Positions 1 to 5,392 of a stretch of DNA of 5,635 nt are shown one piece after another; within the stretch, counting starts at the first letter, position 1; every line of letters begins with the position of its first letter. Source of the stretch: an uncultured Bacteroidales bacterium (lineage in GTDB: Bacteria; Bacteroidota; Bacteroidia; Bacteroidales; F082); contig CAMKAR010000155.1 in assembly GCA_946410535.1 (NCBI GenBank), forward strand, positions 1 through 5,635. The letters are read 5' to 3'. The position numbers and the translations under genes are program-made. The notes under the pieces were generated by a model. The model searched no databases. It saw only the letters and a list, made by a program, of their open reading frames with translations, and was not told where the DNA came from.

Positions 1-474
1 GATGTCGCTGGTTTTTTCCACTGCAAACTTCGCCTCGCGGTAGCGGTTGTTTCCGTAGTCGTGAAAGGGTAGAGGCTCGTGCTTTTCAAACCAAAAAGAG
101 ACGGAATCCAACGCATCCGATTGCGCGTATCCTTCTGCGTGTAGGCTGTCGACGGAAACGACATGTGGACGAAAAGTCATTTGCCCGCCATGGTAATATA
201 GCACGGCATCGCGGTCTTGAGCCTCCAAACGAAATGGAAGCGTATCGGTCATGTTTTCCTCCAAGGTCATGTAATGTCCCCTGATGTTGAGGCTGTCGCA
301 ATGCTCGACGAAGACCAGGAAACCCTTTCCGCCAATGACGCTCCTAAAACAAGCGGGCGTCTCCATGATGGGGAAATAGCCGTTTCCCCAAGACAAGGAA
401 GCGTCTTGCGTGTTGTCGCCAAAAAGGAGGACAAACCCAATGGAAAGCACTATCGTGATGAGGCAGCGGCGCAT
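1..474 (-). CDS. Exported protein of unknown function, N-terminal part (runs off left edge)
   Basis: An open minus-strand frame begins with ATG at 474 and stays open to base 1, giving 158 residues with no stop, so the C-terminal part lies outside the window. The first 19 residues (MRR, then a hydrophobic run ending LLFG) look like a signal peptide or N-terminal anchor; there is no lipobox cysteine at its end. The mature part alternates short hydrophobic strands with turns (residues 51-66 around VFVEHCDSLNIRGHY, 80-103 around LPFRLEAQDRDAVLYYHGG), suggesting a beta-rich domain. I do not recognise the family with certainty. It faintly resembles the N-terminal beta region that precedes some Bacteroidota alpha/beta-hydrolases, but no catalytic motif is in view. 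There is no Shine-Dalgarno sequence before the start, while an exact TAnnTTTG element lies just upstream at 499-506. It is divergent from the GH16-GH20 gene and shares its 104-bp upstream region. That the frame is a gene is fairly secure; its function is not. Confidence 0.72.
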   Translation of the reverse strand, partial: MRRCLITIVLSIGFVLLFGDNTQDASLSWGNGYFPIMETPACFRSVIGGKGFLVFVEHCDSLNIRGHYMTLEENMTDTLPFRLEAQDRDAVLYYHGGQMTFRPHVVSVDSLHAEGYAQSDALDSVSFWFEKHEPLPFHDYGNNRYREAKFAVEKTSDI

Positions 475-498
475 AGGTGACTCAAACCAAATGAAGCG

Positions 499-506
499 CA
501 AAAATA
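499..506 (-). promoter_or_regulatory. Candidate -7 element for the left-edge gene
   Basis: Read on the minus strand these bases are TATTTTTG, an exact match to the Bacteroidota sigma-ABfr -7 consensus TAnnTTTG. The start codon at 474 is 24 bases downstream, so a transcript starting 6-8 bases after the element would have a leader of under 20 nt. I see no convincing -33 TTTG/TTG at the expected distance, so this is half a promoter at best. Confidence 0.4.
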
Positions 507-540
507 AGAAACTCAGCCGACAGCGCGAAGCCAATCAGAT

Positions 541-556
541 GATTTTTGTATTTTTA
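541..556 (+). promoter_or_regulatory. Possible -7 region for the GH16-GH20 gene
   Basis: Two adjacent near-matches to TAnnTTTG lie here on the plus strand: GATTTTTG (541-548, first base off) and TATTTTTA (549-556, last base off). Either would place a transcription start about 15-30 bases before the ATG at 579. No clear -33 TTTG is present upstream; that part of the spacer is GC-rich. The call rests on position and partial consensus only. Confidence 0.3.
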
Positions 557-566
557 CACCCAAAAT

Positions 567-573
567 AGGAGGA
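567..573 (+). promoter_or_regulatory. Strong Shine-Dalgarno that fixes the GH16-GH20 start
   Basis: AGGAGGA ends five bases before ATG 579. This places the start at 579 rather than at the in-frame TTG at 546, and the resulting protein begins directly with a signal peptide (MKRLLLILLV). None of the other visible starts in the window has a comparable ribosome-binding site, which fits the weak use of Shine-Dalgarno pairing in Bacteroidota. Confidence 0.75.
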
Positions 574-578
574 ATAAA

Positions 579-3137
579 ATGAAAAGGTTATTGCTTATCC
601 TGCTGGTTTTCATGTGTTTTTCGGAAAATGCGAACCCTCAGGAGCATCGGCGTTATGCCTTGGTATGGAACGACGAATTCGATGCGGACGCTTTGAACCC
701 AAGCGTCTGGGGAAAGATATGGCGCAGCCAAGCCGATTGGGCCGTTCACATGACGTCGCACGACGCGTTGTATGGCCTCGACAATGGCGACCTCGTGCTG
801 CGAGGCATGAAGAACGATTTCCTGCCCAAAGACTCGGCACCATTTTTGACGGGTGGCGTGTGGACCAGAAACAAGAAGGCTTTTGGCTTCGGACGCATTG
901 AGGTTAGGGCGAAGTTCGATGTGGCGCAAGGGTTTTGGCCAGCCATTTGGATGCAAGCCCAGACCAACCAGTTGATCAACTGGCCTTATGCCGGCGAAAT
1001 CGACATCATGGAGCATTTTGGCACTAATCCCTATGTGAATCATACGGTTCACAGCAATTATACCTACAACCTGAAGAAGCATTACCGCCCGCCTTATGCG
1101 GCTCGTTCGGCCTACAAAGAGGGTGAATACAACACTTATGGGATGGAACGTTTTCAGGACAGCCTCGTTTTTTTCGTCAACGGCCAGCGCACCTTCGCTT
1201 ATCCCCGCTATCGGGAAGGTGTCGACGGACAGTTCCCCTTCAGCCAACATGACTATTACTTGATTTTGGATGCCCAGCTGGGACGCGATGGCTCGCCCAG
1301 CATCGACACGGCCAAATTGCCCGTCGAGTTGCGGGTGGATTACGTCCGTTACCATGAGCTTGACACCAAGACCGATGTCATCCCTGAACCGAAAGAGTTT
1401 CAGCAGTTTGGGACGAAGAAATACAAACTGGAGAAAGTCGTCGAAACCGATGAAATGTTTCCTGGACCCGACGAGTATCGCATTGTCGTCAGGCGGGGCA
1501 AGGCCATCGTTTCGGGCAATGCGGTTTGGGCGAAAAGCACGTTGGCGCAATTGGTTGACGAAAAGGGCATGATTGCCGATTTGGAGGTGCACGACTGGGC
1601 AGCATATCCTTTTCGGGGCTTCATGCACGACACGGGGCGCAACTATCAGCCTGTCAGTATGTTGAAGGAGACTTTGGACTTGATGAGTTTCTACAAGCTA
1701 AACTATTTCCATTGGCATCTGACCGACTATCCCGCTTGGCGCATCGAATGTAAGGCTTATCCGCAACTCAATGATCCTCAGTATCAAAGAGCGGGTCGCG
1801 ACGAGGGCAAGTTCTACACTTACGATGAAATCCGTGAAGTCATCGCTTACGCGAAGGAACGCGGCATCATCGTGGTGCCCGAAATCGACATGCCAGGGCA
1901 TTCCACTTATTTCAAGAATGCCTTTGGCTTCACGATGGACTCTGAGGAAGGGCGAAAGGTGCTTGAAAAATGCCTCGAAGAGTTCTTCGTCGAAATCCCG
2001 AAAAGCGACTGCCCTTACATCCACATTGGCTCCGACGAGGTGTGGATTGAAGACCCTCAAGGCTTTATGCAATGGCTTGAAAACGTGGTGGGTAAATATG
2101 GCAGAAAGCCCATCGCTTGGGATCCTGGCTTGCCAGCCTCCGACGGCGTGATTCGACAGATTTGGAACGAGGCGGCGGGTTCTAATGCGGCTGCATCGGA
2201 GAAATCGGGGAAGTATCTGGATTCTTTTGTCGGCTATCTGAATTATTACGACCCGATGCTTTTCACGAGTCGTTGTTTTTTGCATACTGCCGCTGCCCAA
2301 GCCGTGCCCGACACTACCAAGGCCTTGGGCGGCATCCTTTGCCTTTGGAATGACGTGCGTGTCGACAAGAAGGAGAACATCGCCCTGCACAACGGCATGA
2401 TTAACGGCATGATGGCCTTTGCCGAGCGTTTTTGGAACGGTGGCAATGCCGGCGAGGTCGAAAACGAGAATTTGCTGCCTGGACCTTTGACTGCGGCAGG
2501 TTCGCGCTTGGCCAATTTTGAAGAGAAAATGGCTTTGCACCGCGACCGTTTCCATAAAGAGAAGATGCGTTGGGTGGCCAATTCGCAAATGGAGTGGCAG
2601 GTGCAAATTGATGATAATGAACCGGTAACTGCTTATGGTGGGGTAGTTGATTTGGATGCATTTTGTCAAACGTATCCTATTAAAATAGGTGACACCGCCA
2701 TGGCTACGGCTCAAACGACTTTGTTTGCCGAGCGCGACATGGACATCGAGGCTTGGATAGGCTTTTGCGTGCCAGCGCGTTCCAATCGCAATGGCTATGG
2801 CATTGGCGAACAGGGGCAATGGGAGGGCGGTTGCCAATGTTTCGTTAATGGGAAGGAAATTTTGCCCCCGAAACCTTGGAACGAGCCTGGCAAATATGGC
2901 TATCATTTCAACTCTTGGCACAAGCCCGAGGAAGAGCAGCCGTTCACCGACGAACAGCTCTATTGGATGCGCGAGCCTGCCAAGATTCATCTGAATAAAG
3001 GCGAGAACCGTGTGGAAATAAAAACACCGAAGACCTATAAAGGCCTTCGGTGGGGTTTTGCTTTCATTCCTGTTTCGACTTCTGCCGACGGAACCGTCAG
3101 CGAAGTGAAGGAAATAGGTTATCGTCTCCCGTTGTAG
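579..3137 (+). CDS. Secreted GH16-GH20 bimodular glycosidase (endo-glycanase plus beta-N-acetylhexosaminidase)
   Basis: The protein has 852 residues. Residues 1-18 form a signal peptide (MKRLLLILLVFMCFSENA); C13 lacks a lipobox, so periplasmic or secreted soluble protein is likelier than lipoprotein. Residues 25-260 are a GH16 jelly roll: NDEF near the start, GFWPAIWM (118-125), the catalytic motif EIDIME (E140 nucleophile, D142, E145 acid/base), and a closing LPVELRVDYVRYHE (247-260). Residues 266-342 resemble a shortened GH20b-type lead domain. Residues 344-625 are a GH20 barrel: FRGFMHDTGR (345-354), FHWHLTD (377-383), VVPEIDMPGHS (432-442), HIGSDEVW with catalytic D486-E487, and AFAERFW (613-619). 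GH20 enzymes use substrate-assisted catalysis to remove terminal GlcNAc or GalNAc. Residues 676-852 match the C-terminal domain I associate with Bacteroidota GH20 proteins (EAWIGF, NGKEILPP, LNKGENRVEIKTP). Both active sites appear intact. GH16 specificity cannot be read from sequence: poly-LacNAc or keratan, or beta-1,3-glucan, are all possible. No T9SS tail is seen. Its 3' end overlaps the convergent vWA gene by 19 bp. Confidence 0.93.
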   Translation: MKRLLLILLVFMCFSENANPQEHRRYALVWNDEFDADALNPSVWGKIWRSQADWAVHMTSHDALYGLDNGDLVLRGMKNDFLPKDSAPFLTGGVWTRNKKAFGFGRIEVRAKFDVAQGFWPAIWMQAQTNQLINWPYAGEIDIMEHFGTNPYVNHTVHSNYTYNLKKHYRPPYAARSAYKEGEYNTYGMERFQDSLVFFVNGQRTFAYPRYREGVDGQFPFSQHDYYLILDAQLGRDGSPSIDTAKLPVELRVDYVRYHELDTKTDVIPEPKEFQQFGTKKYKLEKVVETDEMFPGPDEYRIVVRRGKAIVSGNAVWAKSTLAQLVDEKGMIADLEVHDWAAYPFRGFMHDTGRNYQPVSMLKETLDLMSFYKLNYFHWHLTDYPAWRIECKAYPQLNDPQYQRAGRDEGKFYTYDEIREVIAYAKERGIIVVPEIDMPGHSTYFKNAFGFTMDSEEGRKVLEKCLEEFFVEIPKSDCPYIHIGSDEVWIEDPQGFMQWLENVVGKYGRKPIAWDPGLPASDGVIRQIWNEAAGSNAAASEKSGKYLDSFVGYLNYYDPMLFTSRCFLHTAAAQAVPDTTKALGGILCLWNDVRVDKKENIALHNGMINGMMAFAERFWNGGNAGEVENENLLPGPLTAAGSRLANFEEKMALHRDRFHKEKMRWVANSQMEWQVQIDDNEPVTAYGGVVDLDAFCQTYPIKIGDTAMATAQTTLFAERDMDIEAWIGFCVPARSNRNGYGIGEQGQWEGGCQCFVNGKEILPPKPWNEPGKYGYHFNSWHKPEEEQPFTDEQLYWMREPAKIHLNKGENRVEIKTPKTYKGLRWGFAFIPVSTSADGTVSEVKEIGYRLPL
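3016..3052 (-). terminator. Intrinsic terminator of the vWA lipoprotein gene, inside the GH16-GH20 coding region
   Basis: On the minus strand, 66 bases beyond the vWA stop codon, CACCGAAGGCC (3052-3042) pairs with GGTCTTCGGTG (3035-3025) across a six-base loop (TTTATA), followed at once by TTTTTATTT (3024-3016). In minus-strand RNA the stem is 11 bp with one G-U wobble (bases 3044 and 3033) and no mismatch. In plus-strand RNA the same position is an A-C mismatch, and a GGGG stretch precedes only four T. The element is therefore best read as terminating leftward transcription. It lies within codons for about residues 813-825 of the GH16-GH20 protein. Confidence 0.72.
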
Positions 3138-4222
3138 TTGCCGCTCAGGGTCTCGATGAAGCCGTTGGCGGCGGTCTTCATATTGATGAAGTCGGTGCCG
3201 AGCGAGCTGGAGCAGTCGAGCACGAGCATGATCATCGCGCTCTTGTATTCGTTGACGACCTCGGTGTTGCCCGAAGGGGTGAACTCGCTGTTGTATTGCC
3301 ATTGGGCCGACGATTCGAGCCAGTTGTATTGCTTCACATAGTCGGTGCTGATTTGCACGCCGTTCATGTCGGTGAGGTTTTGGAACGAGAACAGGTCGAA
3401 GATGCCTTCCGTCGAAGCGGTGACGGCAATGCCCGACATGCTTTCCAATCCTACATATTGGATTTCAGTCAGTTGGCCTTTCCCTGCATTGCGGATGTAG
3501 GTGCCTTCGATGTAGCACTGCGACTCGTTGGCATCGGTTACATTGTCGAACGTGAAGCGGATTTTGGTGCCGGGCTCTTGGGCGGGCAGCTTCAGCGTGA
3601 CGTTGTAGAACGTGCTTTGGTTGTAGAGCTGCTGGGCGATTTGGGCGAATTTCTCAGAGGCTTCGTTCATGTTGCTGACCTCGAAGACGTTGTTGACGGG
3701 GTCGCTCGACAGCTTCTTGAGGTTGTTGCGGAAGCCTTCCACATCGCTCACATCGGAGCCGCGAACACCAATTGAGTATGCCGAAATGTTCTGTCCGCCA
3801 ATGAGTTCGTTGTTGATTCGGGAGTTCACTGCCGACAGGTATTCGCTGCCCGAGTTGTAGTTCGACAGGATGTAGGAACCTTGGTCGAGGCCGTCAGTGA
3901 AGGTCACCACCGAGACGTTGATGAGGTTTTCGGGGATGCGTGCACTGGCGAGGCTGTTGAGGCCCGTGTTGACGGCGTGGTAGAGGATGGTGCCGTTCTG
4001 CATGGAGAGGCCGTCGACGAAACTTTCGAAGTTCGCTTTGGTGGTCTGGTTCAAGAGGCCGAGCGGCATGGTGTAGAGGTCACTGTTGAACCCGACGATG
4101 CCGAGATAAAGGCCTTCTTTTGCAGGTGTGTTGTCTTCGGCCTGAGGCTTTCTGCAACTGCTGAAGGTGGTGAGCACGACGGCAAGCGTCATGGCTGCCA
4201 CGGTGATGAGATGTCTTTTCAT
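3119..4222 (-). CDS. Lipoprotein with an apparently circularly permuted von Willebrand A (MIDAS) domain
   Basis: The protein has 367 residues, with ATG at 4222 and TAA at 3121-3119. Residues 1-23 are a lipoprotein signal ending TTFSSC, with C23 as the likely lipidated residue; a short polar linker follows. Residues 38-200 read like a vWA domain from its second strand onward: LYLGIVGFNSD (38-48), NGTILYHAV with MIDAS Thr78 (76-84), VSVVTFTDGLD with MIDAS Asp110 (103-113), ISAYSIGV (146-153), then EASEKFAQIAQQL (187-199). The first vWA strand and MIDAS motif, IMLVLDCSSSLG (331-342; D336, S338, S340), comes only at the C-terminus, followed by one helix (348-359) and the stop. Residues 203-310 between them are beta-rich and unrecognised. 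vWA MIDAS domains bind a divalent metal and mediate protein adhesion. I infer a membrane-anchored, possibly surface-exposed binding protein. The partner is unknown. There is no Shine-Dalgarno. It lies 74 bp beyond the TSCPD gene and may be co-transcribed with it. Confidence 0.88.
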   Translation of the reverse strand: MKRHLITVAAMTLAVVLTTFSSCRKPQAEDNTPAKEGLYLGIVGFNSDLYTMPLGLLNQTTKANFESFVDGLSMQNGTILYHAVNTGLNSLASARIPENLINVSVVTFTDGLDQGSYILSNYNSGSEYLSAVNSRINNELIGGQNISAYSIGVRGSDVSDVEGFRNNLKKLSSDPVNNVFEVSNMNEASEKFAQIAQQLYNQSTFYNVTLKLPAQEPGTKIRFTFDNVTDANESQCYIEGTYIRNAGKGQLTEIQYVGLESMSGIAVTASTEGIFDLFSFQNLTDMNGVQISTDYVKQYNWLESSAQWQYNSEFTPSGNTEVVNEYKSAMIMLVLDCSSSLGTDFINMKTAANGFIETLSGNYNGRR

Positions 4223-4296
4223 ATTCGGTAGTTTTTAATCTGTTCTATAACGAAAGAGGTTCGCTAAAATTGTTACCCCTGCAAAATTTCCAACTC
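4223..4296 (-). promoter_or_regulatory. Spacer upstream of the vWA gene with a possible -7 element
   Basis: These 74 bp separate the TSCPD stop codon from the vWA start and are more AT-rich than the flanking genes. On the minus strand AAATTTTG (4289-4282) matches TAnnTTTG except for the first base, which would give a leader of about 50 nt. I see no -33 partner and no strong hairpin, so read-through from the upstream operon is equally possible. The last bases before the ATG are A-rich without a Shine-Dalgarno. Confidence 0.25.
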
Positions 4297-4545
4297 TCAA
4301 CTAATCATAGCTTTCTTGATGGCTTTGGCCAATTGGTCGGGGCAGGAAGTGCCTTTGAAGCCGCAGCGGATGCCTTCGAGCTTGGCGATGACGTCCTCGG
4401 CTTTCATACCGTCTACTAATGTGGCCACTCCTTGCGTGTTGCCATTGCAGCCGCCGTAGAACTGCACGTTCCTGACGATGCCGTCCTCAATCTCAAACTC
4501 AATGGCTTGGCTGCATGTGCCTTGGGTTCTGTATGTGTATTTCAT
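4297..4545 (-). CDS. Small TSCPD-domain protein (TIGR03905-like)
   Basis: The 82-residue product is a free-standing TSCPD domain, named for the signature seen here as GTSCPDQLAKA (65-75). This domain also occurs at the C-terminus of B12-dependent ribonucleotide reductases. Single-domain versions of about 80 residues form a conserved family (TIGR03905) of unknown role. Four cysteines (C11, C33 in YGGCNGN, C61 in IRCGF, C68 in TSCPD) are suitably placed for a metal or redox site; that is inference. No reductase domain is attached, so this is a stand-alone gene, not a fragment. It is the fourth gene of the tightly packed operon, six bases after the cupin stop. Start and length agree with the family. 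Confidence 0.88.
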   Translation of the reverse strand: MKYTYRTQGTCSQAIEFEIEDGIVRNVQFYGGCNGNTQGVATLVDGMKAEDVIAKLEGIRCGFKGTSCPDQLAKAIKKAMIS

Positions 4546-4551
4546 TGTGTT

Positions 4552-5007
4552 TCAGTTTTTGCAAAGTCTGTTGATGATTCCTAAATGTTGCGGGAACTGT
4601 TTGCTGAGGTCGTCTTTCTTGCCTAACTCGAAGTTGTCGAAACTGAAGGCAGGTCCTACGGCGCAACCCACCAGACAAAAGCCATGTTTGGTGGGAATCT
4701 CGGCGGCAAACCATTGTTCGGGCTGTATGACGGCTTGCATTTCGCCATCGCAGCCCAAATGATGGGTGACCAACTCGCCGTTGGTGTCGATGACGTAGAT
4801 GTTGAGTGGCTCGCCAGCATGGTAATACCAGATTTCGACCACATTGTGTAAGCGATGGAATGCTGATATATCGTTGGAAGTCAGCATGTAATAGATGGTG
4901 GAGATGGTTTTTTTGCCCGTCTCGTCGTTTCCGAAAAGCTGGCGATAATACCCGCCTTCGGGATGTGGTGCAAGGCCAAGTCTTTCGATGTAATCTTTTG
5001 CTTCCAT
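4552..5007 (-). CDS. Cupin_5 (DUF985) family protein
   Basis: The product has 151 residues, with the start taken at ATG 5007 (MEAKDYIERLGL). The frame stays open further upstream but only inside the thioesterase gene. Family hallmarks are all present: HPEGGYYRQ (15-23), the cupin core SAFHRLHNVVEIWYYHAG (48-65) with candidate ligands H51, H54 and E58, and VGCAVGPAFSFDNFELG (113-129). Cupin_5 proteins are small beta-barrels, exemplified by yeast YML079w; their substrates are mostly unknown and no reaction can be assigned here. No signal peptide is seen, so it is presumably cytosolic. Its start is one base after the thioesterase stop (TAA-A-ATG), which suggests translational coupling, and there is no separate Shine-Dalgarno. 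Confidence 0.9.
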   Translation of the reverse strand: MEAKDYIERLGLAPHPEGGYYRQLFGNDETGKKTISTIYYMLTSNDISAFHRLHNVVEIWYYHAGEPLNIYVIDTNGELVTHHLGCDGEMQAVIQPEQWFAAEIPTKHGFCLVGCAVGPAFSFDNFELGKKDDLSKQFPQHLGIINRLCKN

Positions 5008-5008
5008 T

Positions 5009-5392
5009 TTATTGCAGTTTCGACATAAACTTCTCGCTATCAACCACAAAACGTTCATGGATGCCTTCGCCGACAAGTGCTTCTCCTTCAAAGCATTGTA
5101 CGGAGAAAACCAAACGCCTGCGGTCGACTTCCGTGAGTTCGGCCTCGCAGCGGATGGTCACACCTACTGGGCTGGCTTTCAGGTGTTTGATGTTGACGGC
5201 GATGCCCACTGTGGTGTTGCCTTCGCCAACCTTGTCGGCCACGCTCATCAGGCAGGTCTTCTCCATCAGGGCAATCATGGCTGGGGTGGCAAACACCTCC
5301 AAGGCGCCTGAGCCGTAAACGGCGGCAGTGTCCTTGTGCTCCACCACGAGCGTCTCGCTGTGGCGGAGTCCTTTCAGCATGTCGTAGTCCAT
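5009..5392 (-). CDS. Hotdog-fold acyl-CoA thioesterase, FlK-like family
   Basis: The 127-residue product matches the single-domain hotdog thioesterase family that includes fluoroacetyl-CoA thioesterase FlK: VYGSGALEVFATPAMIALME (25-44) followed by NIKHLKASPVG (67-77). The FlK catalytic triad, as I remember it (Thr42, Glu50, His76), appears as T36, E44 and H70 with identical spacing (8 and 26 residues), so a working thioester hydrolase is likely. That does not imply fluoroacetate use; most relatives have unknown acyl-CoA or other thioester substrates. It has no signal peptide and should be cytosolic. The start at 5392 overlaps the stop of the OsmC gene (TGATG), which supports it; M5 (MLKGLRHSE) would also suit the family. 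The cupin gene follows after one base. Confidence 0.9.
   Translation of the reverse strand: MDYDMLKGLRHSETLVVEHKDTAAVYGSGALEVFATPAMIALMEKTCLMSVADKVGEGNTTVGIAVNIKHLKASPVGVTIRCEAELTEVDRRRLVFSVQCFEGEALVGEGIHERFVVDSEKFMSKLQ

Noticed and set aside
546..578. Upstream TTG start for the GH16-GH20 gene
   Set aside because: It would add a polar 11-residue extension before a perfect signal peptide and ignores the AGGAGGA placed ideally for ATG 579.
588..1628. Minus-strand open frame (346 codons) antisense to the GH16 domain
   Set aside because: The plus strand carries a complete GH16 catalytic domain; the antisense product has no signal, motif or plausible start context.
3156..3182. Imperfect hairpin (ATGAAGCCG / CGGTCTTCAT) as a terminator for the GH16-GH20 gene
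   Set aside because: It has a bulged stem and no T-tract after it, and it is within vWA codons. I see no convincing terminator for the rightward transcript.
1698..3302. Long minus-strand open frame (534 codons) antisense to the GH20 region and running into the vWA gene
   Set aside because: Its translation is rich in Arg, His and Gln without recognisable motifs, while the plus strand there encodes an intact GH20 barrel. It is a shadow caused by codon bias.
3050..3775. Plus-strand open frame (241 codons) opposite the vWA gene
   Set aside because: It has a low-complexity Val/Glu/Gly/His composition, is antisense to a well-supported lipoprotein, and starts inside the GH16-GH20 gene in another frame.
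4251..4280. Weak inverted repeat (AGAGGT / ACCCCT) before the vWA gene as an operator or attenuator
   Set aside because: It is six bases per arm with a mismatch and an unstructured loop; this is expected by chance.
5008..5091. N-terminal extension of the cupin_5 gene to 5091
   Set aside because: The extra 28 residues lie inside the thioesterase gene and are not part of the cupin_5 family; ATG 5007 follows the thioesterase stop by one base.
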